Below, piece after piece: positions 9,189-19,152 of a DNA stretch of 64,000 bases (the stretch's first letter is position 1; the number at the start of each line of letters is the position of its first letter). The DNA comes from Neisseria sicca (GTDB lineage: Bacteria; Pseudomonadota; Gammaproteobacteria; Burkholderiales; Neisseriaceae): the NCBI RefSeq assembly GCF_003044565.1, contig NZ_POXG01000009.1, positions 1 to 64,000 on the forward strand, written 5' to 3'. Made by a program: the position numbers and the translations under genes. Under the pieces are notes generated by a model, which saw only the letters and a program-made list of their open reading frames with translations, ran no database searches and was not told the origin of the DNA.

Positions 9189-9470
9189 TTAGGCTGCTTT
9201 ACGGTTTTCCAAATGGCGCAGCGTATTGAGAATGGCGGCGGCTTCTTCGGATACCAATCGGTATTCGATAATGCGGTGGTAGCGGGTGAAATCGATCAAA
9301 CCTTCGGAGCGCAGGCGCGCGAGATGGTTGGAAACGGCGGTCGCGGGCTGTCCGAGTGCTTCGGATAACTCGGCGATGCTGCGTTCGCTGTCCATCAGCA
9401 TGAACAAAATGGTCATACGGTCGGGGTTGGCGATAAGTTTGAGTAACGAAGAGAGACGTTTGGTTTCCAT
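9189..9470 (-). CDS. ArsR-family winged-helix transcriptional regulator
   Basis: 93 residues. Compact ArsR/SmtB-type HTH: LLKLIANPDRMTILFMLMDSERSIAELSEALGQPATAVSNHLARLRSEGLIDFTRYHRIIEYRL. The classical metal-binding ELCxCD motif of ArsR helix 3 is absent (the equivalent is RSIAELSEAL), so it need not sense metal. It stands alone between a Correia element and a long gene-free stretch; no target operon is suggested by position. Ligand unknown. Confidence 0.88.
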   Translation of the reverse strand: METKRLSSLLKLIANPDRMTILFMLMDSERSIAELSEALGQPATAVSNHLARLRSEGLIDFTRYHRIIEYRLVSEEAAAILNTLRHLENRKAA

Positions 9471-10270
9471 AGTGTGACTTTCTTTAATCAGTGAGATTGG
9501 TTTTTTGGGGATTGAAACAGGAAGAGCAAAATGAGTTTGATTCTTTTTGCGTTTATCCGTAAATTCAACCGTTTATATCGGTCAATTATAAAGCAAGCAG
9601 CGTGAAAAAGGAGTATATCCGTTAAAATTTATCGTAAATAATTGTTGTTTCGCCGGCTTTTGAGGCAGTAACCGAATCGGGTGAATATGTTTTTGGAATG
9701 TAGATAAAGGTTCTCATTTTATTTTTGTGTTTATAAAAACTAAAGAAACTATTTCTATACAAAGTGTTATCGGCGGTGTCGTATTTGGGAACTGTGTCGG
9801 GAGGTTGGAAATATTATTGGGGTCGTCTGAAAACAGAGGCAGGGAAGGGCTGTCGGGGAGTGTGATATTTTGCCGACACTTAAAGAGGTGTGGCGGATTG
9901 ATGTCACAGATTATTTTTGTAGCGGGATTGGGTTTTTGAAGGTTTGCGCGTCGGTTTCGGATTAATTTATGATGAATGCTTGAGATTGAATAATCAGGAG
10001 ATTTTTTGGATTTGGAAAGTGAAGGGATGGAAACGGTCAGGCAAGGTCAAGCTGAAGAATGGCAGCTTCAAAAAATGATAAGCGGTGTAAATTTTATACA
10101 AATGGTATTTTTTATTGTAAATAATATAAATTGCGTTATAATCATAAAAAATTACATTAGCATTATAAATAAGCTAATACATTATAAAAAATAACATTTT
10201 TGCCGTCTGTATGGGGTATGGGGAGTGCTGTTCATGCAGGAGCGGCAGTATTTGCGGGAAAATATCATTT
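9471..10270. other. 800-base gene-free, AT-rich stretch
   Basis: No reading frame here looks real. An uptake sequence occurs near 9821. From about 10080 to 10200 the sequence is strongly AT-rich and contains the small inverted repeat ATTAGC/GCTAAT (around 10156-10178). It may hold promoters for the flanking genes, but no consensus -35/-10 pair stands out. Confidence 0.5.
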
Positions 10271-10891
10271 ATGGATACCGACTTTCTGTCTTCAGGCGGT
10301 CTTGTGCTGACGGGCTGTGCAGCGGCATTTGTGCTGGCAACCTGCCTGTCTAAAAATACGCCTGTCAAACAATTTATCAGCCGTTTTGCCGTCAATGTCC
10401 GTGCGGATTGCAGCTTGGACGAATCTGTCTATCATGAGTTTCGCGGCTTGGATATTTATCGAAATGGTCAACATGAACAGATCGATTATGTTTATGTATC
10501 CTGTTTCGGGATTTTCGTGGTTGCCACGCCGAATTATCAGGGCAGGATTTGGGGCGACGACGGCAATGGGATGTGGACGCAGAAGTTTCACAAAAGCAAG
10601 ACGCTGTTTCCCAATCCTTTGTTGAAAAATCAGCAATACATTCGGATTTTGTCTGAAAAACTCCATTTGCCGACGCGGGCGTTTTCTTCGGTGGTGGTTT
10701 TTCCGGGTAATTGCCAATTTCAAACCATGATGCCGGACAATGTTACGGAAGACTCTGATTTTGCTGAATATATTTCACAATATACAGAAGTTGTGCTGAT
10801 GCCCGAAGAAGTTAAGCAAATCAGGGAAGTGCTGGAAGGCTATGAATTTGATTTGGTTTTCAACCGGCAGAGGTTTGAATCGCATGTATGA
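10271..10891 (+). CDS. NERD-domain (nuclease-related) protein with membrane anchor
   Basis: 206 residues from MDTDFLSSGG; an upstream ATG at 10211 is possible but has no ribosome-binding site. A membrane segment (GGLVLTGCAAAFVLATCL) at the N-terminus is followed by the NERD region: DESVYHEFRGLDIYRNGQHEQIDYVYVSCFGIFVVATPNYQGRIWGDDGNGMW. NERD proteins are predicted DNA-processing enzymes of the PD-(D/E)XK type. The D in IDYV and the E/Q-x-K-like element are not a perfect match, so activity is uncertain. It is a single gene after an AT-rich leader. Confidence 0.75.
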   Translation: MDTDFLSSGGLVLTGCAAAFVLATCLSKNTPVKQFISRFAVNVRADCSLDESVYHEFRGLDIYRNGQHEQIDYVYVSCFGIFVVATPNYQGRIWGDDGNGMWTQKFHKSKTLFPNPLLKNQQYIRILSEKLHLPTRAFSSVVVFPGNCQFQTMMPDNVTEDSDFAEYISQYTEVVLMPEEVKQIREVLEGYEFDLVFNRQRFESHV

Positions 10892-10981
10892 ACAGGGTGG
10901 GGCGGTTTGACTGGATTGGGCATAATCGGTTTTTATGTATTGCAGATTACCCACTTCATCAACCTTCCACCTAGAAAGGGT

Positions 10982-11017
10982 AAAACGTCGTCTGAATCGT
11001 TTTCAGACGACGTTTTT
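10982..11017. terminator. Uptake-sequence-derived hairpin between the NERD gene and queA
   Basis: AACGTCGTCTGAA pair, one base away from the usual AGGTCG form, with a T run on the + strand. It is shared by converging genes. Confidence 0.65.
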
Positions 11018-11029
11018 CTTCAGATGTTT

Positions 11030-12061
11030 TTAAGGTTCCGAGCGCCCCAAAACCATCGCGTCCCCGTAGCTGAAAAAACGGTATTCATGTTCGACCGCAT
11101 GGCGGTACACCGCGCGGATGTGTTCCATGCCCGAAAACGCGCAGACGAGCATCAGGAGCGTGGATTTGGGCAGGTGGAAATTGGTAATCAGGCGGTCGAT
11201 GACGCGGAAGCGGTAGCCCGGCGTGATGAAAATATCGGTGTCGCCCTGTCCCGCTTTCAGACAACCTGTCTCGCGCGCGGCGGATTCGAGGGCGCGCATG
11301 GAGGTGGTGCCGACTGCCCAAACTTTGTTTCCGCGTGCATGGGCGGCTTCGATGGCGGCGACGGTTTCGGGCGGTACGTCAAACCATTCGCTGTGCATTT
11401 TGTGTTCTTCGATTTTGTCCACGCGCACAGGCTGGAACGTTCCCGCACCGACGTGCAGGGTCACTTCCGCCGTTTCCACACCTTTGGTTTTCAGACGACC
11501 TAAAAGCTCGTCCGTAAAGTGTAAACCCGCCGTCGGCGCCGCGACCGCTCCCTGATGTTTGGCGTAGACGGTTTGATAGCGTTTGTCGTCATCCGCTCCG
11601 GCGGCGCGTTCGATATAGGGCGGCAGCGGCAGATGGCCGTTTTGCTCCAACAGCTCGTAAACGGTTTGCCCGCCTTCAAAGCGCAGGCAGAACAGTTCGT
11701 CCGCACGCTCAACCATGACGGCGCGAATATCGCCTTCGAAAATCAGCTTCGTGCCGGGTTTGGGCGATTTGGATGAGCGGATGTGCGCCAGCGCGGTGTG
11801 GTTGTCCAAAACGCGTTCTATCAAAGCTTCGATTTTGCCGCCGCTCTCTTTTTGCCCGAACAGCCGCGCTTTCATGACTTTGGTGTTGTTGAACACCAAA
11901 ACGTCGCCCGCCTCAATATAATCAGGCAAATCGCCGAACGCCCGGTCTTGCAGCGGCATATCGGGCAGCGCGACCAAAAGACGGCTGCTGCCGCGCACTT
12001 CGGGCGGATGCTGGGCAATTAATCGGTCGGGCAGGGTAAAATCGAAATCGGAAATGTCCAT
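11030..12061 (-). CDS. queA: S-adenosylmethionine:tRNA ribosyltransferase-isomerase
   Basis: 343 residues, full length. QueA transfers and isomerises the ribosyl of SAM onto preQ1-modified tRNA to give epoxyqueuosine. Signatures: [25 protein letters not shown] at the start, [60 protein letters not shown] and the C-terminal [21 protein letters not shown]. No neighbouring queuosine gene is seen in the window. Confidence 0.97.
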   Translation of the reverse strand: MDISDFDFTLPDRLIAQHPPEVRGSSRLLVALPDMPLQDRAFGDLPDYIEAGDVLVFNNTKVMKARLFGQKESGGKIEALIERVLDNHTALAHIRSSKSPKPGTKLIFEGDIRAVMVERADELFCLRFEGGQTVYELLEQNGHLPLPPYIERAAGADDDKRYQTVYAKHQGAVAAPTAGLHFTDELLGRLKTKGVETAEVTLHVGAGTFQPVRVDKIEEHKMHSEWFDVPPETVAAIEAAHARGNKVWAVGTTSMRALESAARETGCLKAGQGDTDIFITPGYRFRVIDRLITNFHLPKSTLLMLVCAFSGMEHIRAVYRHAVEHEYRFFSYGDAMVLGRSEP

Positions 12062-12436
12062 TATCTTATTTTGATGCTTACAAATTTTGTCAGGCGGTCA
12101 TTATACGCACTTTGGCTTTTTTCAGACGACCTTTTCCCTTCATAAACCAACAAATTAGAATAAACACTCATTGAAAAAATACACATTCGAGCGAAATCTC
12201 CGAATTTGCCCGTTTTGTTCAAAAACCGCCTTTTTTCGAGATTTTGCTAGACATTTGTCGGCAAGTTCGGGAAAATAGTCAAATTCATTTACGGGGTTTC
12301 CGCTCCTGCGAATGCCCTTTATGCAACCCAATACCGTCCGGCTTGCGCCGTTGCCGCAGGCCGGTTGTTTTCTGAAATATCACGCAACAAACACGGCCGC
12401 TTCACGACATTTGGGCCGTATCGTAAAGGAACGAAA
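12062..12436. other. Leader region upstream of accB
   Basis: Holds an unpaired uptake sequence at about 12120-12132 and then a 300-base leader with GC-rich stretches (around 12335-12365: CGTCCGGCTTGCG / CCGCAGGCCGG, which can fold). An mRNA leader or attenuator for the acc genes is possible, but nothing specific can be named. Confidence 0.4.
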
Positions 12437-12898
12437 ATGGATTTGCGCAAATTAAAAAAACTGATTGATTTAGTAGAAGAATCAGGTATCGCCGAAATCG
12501 AAGTGACCGAAGGCGAGGAAAAAGTCCGCATCACCCGCGCCACCGCCGCTCCGGCTCCCGTTTATGCAGCACCCGCCCAAGTAGCGGTGCCTGCCCCTGC
12601 ACCCGCCGCCGCTCCTGCTGCCGCAGCAGCACCCGCTCCCGCAGCCCCAGCCGCCCGCGACCTGTCCAACGCGCAAAAATCGCCCATGGTCGGTACGTTC
12701 TACCGCGCGCCCGGCCCGAATGCCGCCGCCTTCGTCGAAGTCGGCCAGCAAGTCAAAGCCGGCGATACGTTGTGTATCATCGAAGCGATGAAGTTGATGA
12801 ACGAAATCGAAGCCGAGAAATCCGGCACGGTTAAAGAGATTTTGGTGGAAAACGGTACGCCTGTGGAGTTTGGCGAGCCGCTCTTCATTATCGAATAA
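12437..12898 (+). CDS. accB: Biotin carboxyl carrier protein of acetyl-CoA carboxylase
   Basis: 153 residues from [32 protein letters not shown]; an AAAGGA site ends 6 bases before this ATG, and the longer reading from 12365 is rejected for that reason. After an Ala/Pro-rich flexible linker (about residues 38-73) comes the biotinyl domain with EAMKLMNE; Lys119 carries biotin. AccB shuttles CO2 between AccC and the carboxyltransferase in the first committed step of fatty acid synthesis. It lies upstream of accC with one small gene in between. Confidence 0.97.
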   Translation: MDLRKLKKLIDLVEESGIAEIEVTEGEEKVRITRATAAPAPVYAAPAQVAVPAPAPAAAPAAAAAPAPAAPAARDLSNAQKSPMVGTFYRAPGPNAAAFVEVGQQVKAGDTLCIIEAMKLMNEIEAEKSGTVKEILVENGTPVEFGEPLFIIE

Positions 12899-12968
12899 TT
12901 CATTTTCAGACGACCTTCCGGATTGCGCGCAGGTCGTCTGAAATGCTTTCCAACTCAGGATTTCCACC

Positions 12969-13160
12969 ATGCGCCTGCTGTTAGCCATCTTCCTGCCCTT
13001 CGCTGTATTCTTCACCATCGGCCGTCCGATTGCGGGCATCATCTGTCTGATTCTCCAATTCACCTTAATCGGCTGGATTCCTGCCGCCATGTGGGCGGTG
13101 TACGCGTTGAGCCAATACAAGACCGATGAAAAAATCCGCAATGCGTTGGGCAAAAGGTAA
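12969..13160 (+). CDS. Small Pmp3/YqaE-like membrane protein
   Basis: 63 residues, nearly all membrane-embedded, in two hydrophobic segments ([45 protein letters not shown]). The pattern and the short charged tail match the Pmp3/UPF0057 family (stress-related small proteolipids). It is inserted between accB and accC, each preceded by an uptake sequence, so the three are probably cotranscribed. No link to fatty acid synthesis is known to me. Confidence 0.75.
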   Translation: MRLLLAIFLPFAVFFTIGRPIAGIICLILQFTLIGWIPAAMWAVYALSQYKTDEKIRNALGKR

Positions 13161-13195
13161 CAAGCAGGTCGTCTGAAACCACAGGAAAGGTCATC

Positions 13196-14557
13196 ATGCT
13201 GAAAAAAGTATTAATCGCCAACCGAGGCGAAATCGCGCTGCGCGTCCTGCGAGCCTGCCGTGAAATGGGCATCGCCACCGTCGCCGTGCATTCCGAAGCC
13301 GACAAAGACAGTCTGCACGTCAAACTTGCCGACGAATCCGTGTGCATCGGTCCTGCCGCTTCCGCACAAAGCTATCTCAATATCCCCGCCATCATCGCCG
13401 CCGCAGAAGTTACCGGCGCGGATGCCATCCACCCGGGCTACGGCTTCCTTGCCGAAAATGCCAATTTTGCCGAACAGGTCGAACAATCCGGCTTCATCTT
13501 CATCGGCCCCAAAGCCGAAACCATCCGCCTGATGGGCGACAAAGTTTCCGCCAAACACGCGATGATTGAAGCGGGCGTCCCTTGCGTTCCCGGTTCGGAC
13601 GGCGCCCTGTCCGACGATCCCGCCGAAATCCTCAAAACCGCCGATAAAGTCGGTTATCCCGTGATTATCAAAGCATCGGGCGGCGGCGGCGGACGCGGTA
13701 TGCGCGTGGTCGAGAAAAAAGAAGACCTGATCAAATCCGTCGAAATGACCAAAGCCGAAGCAGGTGCGGCGTTCGGCAACCCGATGGTCTATATGGAACG
13801 CTACCTGCAACGCCCGCGCCACGTCGAAATCCAAGTGCTCGCCGACGAACACGGCAACGCCATCTACCTTGCCGAGCGCGATTGCTCCATGCAGCGCCGT
13901 CACCAAAAAGTCATCGAAGAAGCACCTGCTCCCTTCATCGACGAAAAAGCCCGCGAAAAAATCGGCAAAGCCTGTACCGACGCCTGCAAGCGCATCGGCT
14001 ATCGCGGCGCAGGTACGTTTGAATTCCTGTATGAAAACGGCGAATTCTTCTTTATCGAAATGAACACCCGCGTCCAAGTCGAACACCCCGTTACCGAGCT
14101 GATTACCGGCGTGGACATCGTACAGGAACAAATCCGCATTGCTGGAGGCCTGCCTTTGCAATACAAGCAAAAAGACATCCACATCGAAGGCCATGCTTTC
14201 GAGTGCCGCATCAATGCGGAAGACCCGTACAACTTCATCCCCAGCCCCGGTCTGATTGAAAGCTGCCACCTGCCCGGCGGCTTCGGCATCCGCGTGGACA
14301 GCCACATTTACCAAGGCTACCGCATCCCGCCTTACTACGACAGCCTGATCGGCAAAGTCTGCGTCATCGGTAAAACCCGCGAGCAGGCAATGGCAAAAAT
14401 GCGCGTCGCCCTCGCCGAGCTTGCCGTAACCGGCATCAAAACCAATACCCCGCTGCACCGCGATTTGTTCAGCGACCCCGGTTTTGAAAAAGGCGGCGTC
14501 AGCATCCACTATCTGGAACACTGGCTGGAAGAACGCAAAGCCAAACAGGACAAATAA
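13196..14557 (+). CDS. accC: Acetyl-CoA carboxylase, biotin carboxylase subunit
   Basis: 453 residues, full length. ATP-grasp enzyme that carboxylates biotin on Acc[27 protein letters not shown] opens the N-terminal domain. The flexible glycine-rich ATP lid is [34 protein letters not shown] and [17 protein letters not shown] carry the metal- and bicarbonate-binding residues. A ribosome-binding site (AGGAAAGG) precedes the ATG. It is the last gene of the accB cluster. Confidence 0.98.
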   Translation: MLKKVLIANRGEIALRVLRACREMGIATVAVHSEADKDSLHVKLADESVCIGPAASAQSYLNIPAIIAAAEVTGADAIHPGYGFLAENANFAEQVEQSGFIFIGPKAETIRLMGDKVSAKHAMIEAGVPCVPGSDGALSDDPAEILKTADKVGYPVIIKASGGGGGRGMRVVEKKEDLIKSVEMTKAEAGAAFGNPMVYMERYLQRPRHVEIQVLADEHGNAIYLAERDCSMQRRHQKVIEEAPAPFIDEKAREKIGKACTDACKRIGYRGAGTFEFLYENGEFFFIEMNTRVQVEHPVTELITGVDIVQEQIRIAGGLPLQYKQKDIHIEGHAFECRINAEDPYNFIPSPGLIESCHLPGGFGIRVDSHIYQGYRIPPYYDSLIGKVCVIGKTREQAMAKMRVALAELAVTGIKTNTPLHRDLFSDPGFEKGGVSIHYLEHWLEERKAKQDK

Positions 14558-14579
14558 AACCGTCCCGCTTGGATAGTCG

Positions 14580-14622
14580 AAGGTCGTCTGAAAAACCATA
14601 TGGCTTTCAGACGACCTTTTTT
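14580..14622 (+). terminator. Uptake-sequence hairpin terminator after accC
   Basis: Inverted AGGTCGTCTGAAA pair followed by six T residues. Confidence 0.8.
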
Positions 14623-14854
14623 CAGACAGGTTGAAACCTGATTTCGGGCGTACAGTCGCGATTGCCGACAAGCCTAGAATTATGACTGAGTAAGCCTGTC
14701 CGCCGCCATTTCACGCAAGAAAAAAACGTGTTCAGGCAGAAAAACGATTCAATCACACTGTTACGCCAATAGCCGAAACATACCGCAAACGACCAACATC
14801 GCGTATTTGACCGCCATTTCCTAATTTCAGACGACCTCACCGAGAAAGCCCACC

Positions 14855-15742
14855 ATGTCCTATCAACAAATCACCATCAACGTCAACGACGCCGTCGCCG
14901 AACGCCTCGCCGACGCCCTGATGGAACACGGCGCACTCTCCGCCGCCATCGAAGATGCCTACGCAGGCACCGAAAACGAACAAGCCATCTTCGGCGAACC
15001 CGGCATGCCGACCGAACAAATCTGGCAGCAAAGCAAAGTCATCGCCTTGTTCGGCGAAAATGACGATGCCGCAGCCATGATTCAAGCCGCCAGCCAAGCA
15101 TGCGGACTGAAAGACTTGGCATACACCAGCGAAATCCTCGCCGACCAAGACTGGGTGCGCCTGACCCAAGCGCAGTTCGACCCCATCCAAATTTCCGAAC
15201 GCCTGTGGATTACCCCCTCTTGGCACGAAGCGCCCAACAGCAACGCCGTCAACCTCCAGCTCGACCCCGGCCTTGCCTTCGGTACCGGCAGCCATCCGAC
15301 CACCCGCCTCTGCCTCAAGTGGCTGGACACACAACTCAAAGGCGGCGAAAGCGTCCTCGACTACGGCTGCGGCTCAGGCATCCTGACCATCGCCGCCCTC
15401 AAGCTCGGCGCAGGTTCTGCCGTCGGCGTCGATATTGACGAACAAGCCATCCGCGCCAGCAAGGACAACGCCGCACAAAACAACGTCGATGCACAGTTCT
15501 ACCTGCCCGACGGTTTACCGCAAGGACAATTCGACATCGTCGTTGCCAACATCCTCGCCAACCCCCTGCGCATGCTCGGCGAAATGCTCGCCGCCCGCAC
15601 CAAACAAGGCGGACGCATCGTGTTGTCCGGTTTGCTGGACGAGCAAGTTGAAGAACTCAGCGGCATTTACCGCCAATGGTTCGACATCGAACCCGCCGAA
15701 ATCGACGAAGGCTGGGCAAGGCTCAGCGGCGTCAAACGCTGA
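14855..15742 (+). CDS. prmA: Ribosomal protein L11 methyltransferase
   Basis: 295 residues, full length. PrmA trimethylates L11 at several sites with SAM. The N-terminal L11-binding domain begins MSYQQITINVNDAVAERLADALMEHGALS, followed by PGLAFGTGSHPTTRLCL. The Rossmann methyltransferase core has VLDYGCGSGILTIAALKLGA (motif I), DIDEQAI and VVANILANPL (motif IV). It is preceded by about 230 bases without a gene and by an uptake sequence at about 14825. Confidence 0.96.
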   Translation: MSYQQITINVNDAVAERLADALMEHGALSAAIEDAYAGTENEQAIFGEPGMPTEQIWQQSKVIALFGENDDAAAMIQAASQACGLKDLAYTSEILADQDWVRLTQAQFDPIQISERLWITPSWHEAPNSNAVNLQLDPGLAFGTGSHPTTRLCLKWLDTQLKGGESVLDYGCGSGILTIAALKLGAGSAVGVDIDEQAIRASKDNAAQNNVDAQFYLPDGLPQGQFDIVVANILANPLRMLGEMLAARTKQGGRIVLSGLLDEQVEELSGIYRQWFDIEPAEIDEGWARLSGVKR

Positions 15743-15759
15743 TAGCGATACGCTTAAAC

Positions 15760-15803
15760 AAAAGGTCGTCTGAAAACCGATTCAGGTTTCAGACGACCTT
15801 TTT
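15760..15803. terminator. Uptake-sequence hairpin between prmA and the Cys-rich protein gene
   Basis: Paired AGGTCGTCTGAAA with A and T runs on both sides; it serves the two converging genes. Confidence 0.75.
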
Positions 15804-15818
15804 CATGCCAATCCTGTA

Positions 15819-16160
15819 TTAATAATTGGTCGAACAGAACTGTTCACGCTTGTCCGCATCAGCGGCATAACACGTCAAGCCCATGCCCGCCGCGTTGCTG
15901 TTGCTCGCCTTCGCTCCCGGTTTTTTGTTCACCAAAACCTTGCCGTTTTTCCCGATTTCGACGGTTACGCCTTTACCGTTTTTCAGCTTCCATTTCAACA
16001 CCTGCGCATCGGCATTCTGACACTTGTTGACCGAACAGCCGCCTTCAGCCGCGACATTGCCGTTTTTATAAATCACACACTGCTGCTGGCTGTCGGTGCA
16101 GGCCGCATAGGCAGCAACGGAAAAACAGGAAATCAGCGCGGCAAACAAAACAGGTTTCAT
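15819..16160 (-). CDS. Small secreted Cys-rich protein, function unknown
   Basis: 113 residues from MKPVLFAALISCFSVAAYAA, a clear Sec signal peptide, with AAAGGAG upstream of this ATG; the open frame upstream to 16235 is not needed. The mature part has six cysteines (ACTD, QQC, GGC, NKC, LTC, QFC), suggesting three disulfides, and a basic Lys/Gly-rich middle (KWKLKNGKGVTVEIGKNGKVLVNKKPGAKAS). It is probably periplasmic. I do not recognise the family. Confidence 0.75.
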   Translation of the reverse strand: MKPVLFAALISCFSVAAYAACTDSQQQCVIYKNGNVAAEGGCSVNKCQNADAQVLKWKLKNGKGVTVEIGKNGKVLVNKKPGAKASNSNAAGMGLTCYAADADKREQFCSTNY

Positions 16161-16319
16161 GGTTTGGACTCCTTTAATGGTGATGATGGGTTTGCAATAT
16201 CTCAAACTATACGCCTGTTTATATCGGCAAGCCATCGGTTATGACGTCTGTTTGCAATTGCATTGCCGTTAAAGCATAATGTCATAATCGACACTGTTGT
16301 ATGATAAAAGGAATAATAA

Positions 16320-16619
16320 ATGAAGAAGTTGTTTTTGGCTGCCCTTGTTTCCGTCACATTGGCAGGCTGTTTCGGTAATAATTTCAGTTGGACAAACGCC
16401 CGGCAAATCAGGCAGGGCATGAGTGAAAGAGAAGTGATTGCATTGATGGGCAAACCGACCAGAATTCAACCTTCTCCAATAGGGCTGGTCTATATATGGG
16501 GACACCTCAATGCCGTCACCGGCTCCGTTAAGACGACATCAGTCATTGTCAATGATGGCATTGTGGCTGCCGATCCTATCATTCTGGGTGATCGCAGCCT
16601 ACCGCTCAATATTTATTGA
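16320..16619 (+). CDS. Small SmpA/BamE-like lipoprotein
   Basis: 99 residues. Lipoprotein signal peptide MKKLFLAALVSVTLAGC with lipobox LAGC. The segment ARQIRQGMSEREVIALMGKPTRI is the GMS-x-x-E-V-x-x-x-x-G-x-P helix-turn seen in SmpA/OmlA and related BLIP-like domains. The rest is short and beta-rich. It is not BamE itself, which is at 6147. AAAGGA precedes the ATG, and a rho-independent terminator follows. Confidence 0.75.
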   Translation: MKKLFLAALVSVTLAGCFGNNFSWTNARQIRQGMSEREVIALMGKPTRIQPSPIGLVYIWGHLNAVTGSVKTTSVIVNDGIVAADPIILGDRSLPLNIY

Positions 16620-16641
16620 TGGTTTAAAAAATAACGATATT

Positions 16642-16665
16642 AACCGCCTGTTTGGGGCGGTTTTT
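16642..16665 (+). terminator. Intrinsic terminator after the small lipoprotein gene
   Basis: ACCGCC/GGCGGT stem with a short loop, then TTTT. Unlike most terminators here it is not made of uptake sequences. Confidence 0.8.
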
Positions 16666-16736
16666 GCATTTTCAGGTCGTCTGAATCGGTGTTTCTCTTT
16701 GGCAGAAGGGTTTGAACTTTGGGCATGTTCATCAAA

Positions 16737-16754
16737 TATAGTGGATTCGATTTA
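16737..16754. repeat. Possible remnant of one Correia element end
   Basis: TATAGTGGATTCGATTTAAA resembles the terminal repeat of the Correia elements, but the core and the second end are missing. Confidence 0.4.
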
Positions 16755-16757
16755 AAA

Positions 16758-16790
16758 AAAAGAGCCGCAAATCATTTTGCAGCTCTTTTT
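16758..16790 (-). terminator. Intrinsic terminator of tex
   Basis: AAAAGAGC...GCTCTTTT stem with CGCAAA/TTTTGC inner pairing, flanked by A and T runs. It is placed just past the tex stop codon. Confidence 0.75.
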
Positions 16791-16800
16791 AATACCCGCC

Positions 16801-19074
16801 TTACCGTTTCAATTTCGCAAACGCATCCGCCATCGCCGAATTGGTCGGGGCGCGGTCGTTGCGTTGGGGTTTGCGGTCGCGGCGTTCCTGATGTCGGGTT
16901 TCAGACGACCTGTTGCCTTTGGTTGCGCCGCCCGGTTCGTCATCCAAGCGCATAGTCAGCGCGATGCGTTTGCGTGCGGCGTCGACTTCCAGCACTTTCA
17001 CTTTCACCACGTCGCCGGCCTTCACGACTTCGCGCGGGTCTTGGACGAACTTATTGGACAGGGCGGAGATGTGCACCAAGCCGTCCTGATGGACGCCGAT
17101 GTCCACGAATGCGCCGAAGTTGGCGACGTTGGAAACCACGCCTTCGAGTATCATGCCGACTTGCAAGTCGCTGATTTCGTGGATGCCTTCGGCGAATGAG
17201 GCCGTCTGAAACTCGCCGCGCGGGTCGCGGCCGGGTTTTTCCAGCTCGGACAGGATGTCCAGAATGGTCGGCAGGCCGAAGCGTTCGTCGGTGAAGTCGG
17301 ACGCTTTGATTTGCTTCACACGCTCGCGGTTGCCGATGAGTTCGGCGGCGGTAATGCCTTGTTGCGCCAGCATTTTGGCGACGACAGGATAGGCTTCGGG
17401 GTGGACGGCGCTCGCGTCCAGCGGCTCTTTGCCGCCGTTGATGCGCAAAAATCCGGCCGCCTGCTCAAAGGTTTTTTCTCCTAGGCGCGGCACTTTGAGC
17501 AGTTTTTTGCGGCTGTCGAACGCGCCGTTTTCATCGCGGTAGGCGACGATGTTTTGGGCAAGGGTTTGATTCAAACCGGAAATCCGCGCCAAGAGCGGGG
17601 CGGAGGCGGTGTTTACGTCCACGCCGACGGCGTTCACGCAGTCTTCGACCACCGCGTCCAGCGATTTGGCGAGCTGGCTTTGGTTCACGTCGTGCTGATA
17701 CTGGCCCACACCGATGGATTTGGGGTCGATTTTGACCAACTCGGCAAGCGGGTCTTGCAGCCTGCGGGCAATGGACACCGCGCCGCGCAGGGAAACGTCC
17801 AAATCGGGGAATTCGCGCGCCGCCAGTTCGGACGCGGAATAAATCGACGCGCCGGCTTCGGACACGACGATTTTGTGCAGCCCCATTTCCGGCATTCCGC
17901 GCACCAGTTCGCCCGCGATTTTGTCGGTTTCGCGGCTGGCGGTACCGTTGCCGATGGCGATGAGTTTCACGCCGTGTTGTTTAATCAGGCGCGACAGCGT
18001 TGCCAACATATTGTTTTCTTGATGCAAATAGACAATGACCGTATCCAACAGCTTGCCCGTATCGTCCACCACGGCGCATTTCACGCCGTTACGATAGCCG
18101 GGGTCGAGACCCAAAGTGGTCAGCCGTCCGGCGGGCGCGGCGAGCAGCAAGTCTTTGAGATTGCGGGCGAACACGGTAATCGCGTCGGTGTCGGCGGCTT
18201 CTTTCAGACGACCTAAGGCTTCAAGTTCCAACGACAAAAAGATTTTCGCGCGCCAAGTCAGGCGCACGGTGTCGCGCAGCCATTTGTGGCCGTCTGAAAC
18301 CTTGAAGCGGCGGGCGATGATTTGCTCGTATTCGCTTTGCTGGGTAATCGGCGTGTCGTCGGGCTGGTATTTGAGCGTGATGTTCAACACGCCTTCGTTG
18401 CGGCCGCGCAAAACCGCCAGCGCGCGGTGGCTGGGCATGGCGCGGACGGGTTCGCGGTGGTCGAAATAATCGCTGAATTTTTCGCCTTCGGTTTCTTTGC
18501 CTTCAACGACTTGTGCATGGATTTCGGCTTCGTTCCACAACTTATCGCGCAGCGTGCCGATGAGTTCCGCGTCTTCGGCAAACTGCTCCATCAGAATCGC
18601 GCGCGCGCCGTCCAGTGCGGCTTTGGCATCGGGAACGTTTTCGTTCAGGTAGCCCTGCGCGGCGGCTTCCACGTCCTGCGGCTGCTCGGCAAGCAACACG
18701 TCCGCCAGCGGCTGCAACCCGTGTTCGCGCGCGATTTGCGCCTTGGTGCGGCGTTTGGGCTTGTAGGGCAGGTACAGGTCTTCCAGTGCGGTTTTGTTGT
18801 CGGCGGCTTCAATTTGCGCCCTGAGGTCGTCTGAAAGCTTGCCTTGCTCTTCAATGCTTTTTAAAACAACGGCTTTGCGCTCTTCCAACTCGCGCAGGTA
18901 TTGCAGCCGCTCGGCAAGCTGGCGCAACTGCGTATCGTCCAGCCCGCCCGTGGCTTCCTTGCGGTAGCGGGCGATAAACGGCACAGTCGCGCCGTCGTCC
19001 AAAAGCTCGACGGCGGCGGTGATTTGCGCGGCGGTGGCGGAGAGTTCTTGAGAGAGGATTTGGGTGATGTTCAT
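16801..19074 (-). CDS. tex: Tex-family S1 RNA-binding transcription accessory protein
   Basis: 757 residues. Tex is a nucleic-acid-binding protein linked to transcription. It has an N-terminal Tex_N helical region ([53 protein letters not shown]), a YqgF/RNase H-like domain ([27 protein letters not shown]), a helix-hairpin-helix region ([32 protein letters not shown]) and a C-terminal S1 domain ([31 protein letters not shown], about 640-712) followed by a basic tail. Full length. It marks the left border of the accessory pocket at 19.1-21.7 kb. Confidence 0.96.
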   Translation of the reverse strand: MNITQILSQELSATAAQITAAVELLDDGATVPFIARYRKEATGGLDDTQLRQLAERLQYLRELEERKAVVLKSIEEQGKLSDDLRAQIEAADNKTALEDLYLPYKPKRRTKAQIAREHGLQPLADVLLAEQPQDVEAAAQGYLNENVPDAKAALDGARAILMEQFAEDAELIGTLRDKLWNEAEIHAQVVEGKETEGEKFSDYFDHREPVRAMPSHRALAVLRGRNEGVLNITLKYQPDDTPITQQSEYEQIIARRFKVSDGHKWLRDTVRLTWRAKIFLSLELEALGRLKEAADTDAITVFARNLKDLLLAAPAGRLTTLGLDPGYRNGVKCAVVDDTGKLLDTVIVYLHQENNMLATLSRLIKQHGVKLIAIGNGTASRETDKIAGELVRGMPEMGLHKIVVSEAGASIYSASELAAREFPDLDVSLRGAVSIARRLQDPLAELVKIDPKSIGVGQYQHDVNQSQLAKSLDAVVEDCVNAVGVDVNTASAPLLARISGLNQTLAQNIVAYRDENGAFDSRKKLLKVPRLGEKTFEQAAGFLRINGGKEPLDASAVHPEAYPVVAKMLAQQGITAAELIGNRERVKQIKASDFTDERFGLPTILDILSELEKPGRDPRGEFQTASFAEGIHEISDLQVGMILEGVVSNVANFGAFVDIGVHQDGLVHISALSNKFVQDPREVVKAGDVVKVKVLEVDAARKRIALTMRLDDEPGGATKGNRSSETRHQERRDRKPQRNDRAPTNSAMADAFAKLKR

Positions 19075-19133
19075 AAAGTTCCTTGTGTGAATGGGGTGCA
19101 GGCTGCTTTTTGGGGTGCAGGTTGAAACGAAAT

Positions 19134-19150
19134 TTTCAGGTAGCCTGAAA
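19134..19150. repeat. Foreign-dialect uptake sequence (Eikenella type), left copy
   Basis: TTTCAGGTAGCCTGAAA. On the minus strand it reads AGGCTACCTGAA (19135-19146), which from memory is the Eikenella corrodens uptake-sequence dialect. The surrounding genome uses AGGTCGTCTGAA. It sits 3 bases beyond the stop codon of the Abi gene. Confidence 0.75.
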
Positions 19151-19152
19151 GG

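Noticed and set aside
10006..10194. Short AT-rich frame before the NERD gene
   Set aside because: It is probably non-coding AT-rich sequence; there is no start signal or family resemblance.
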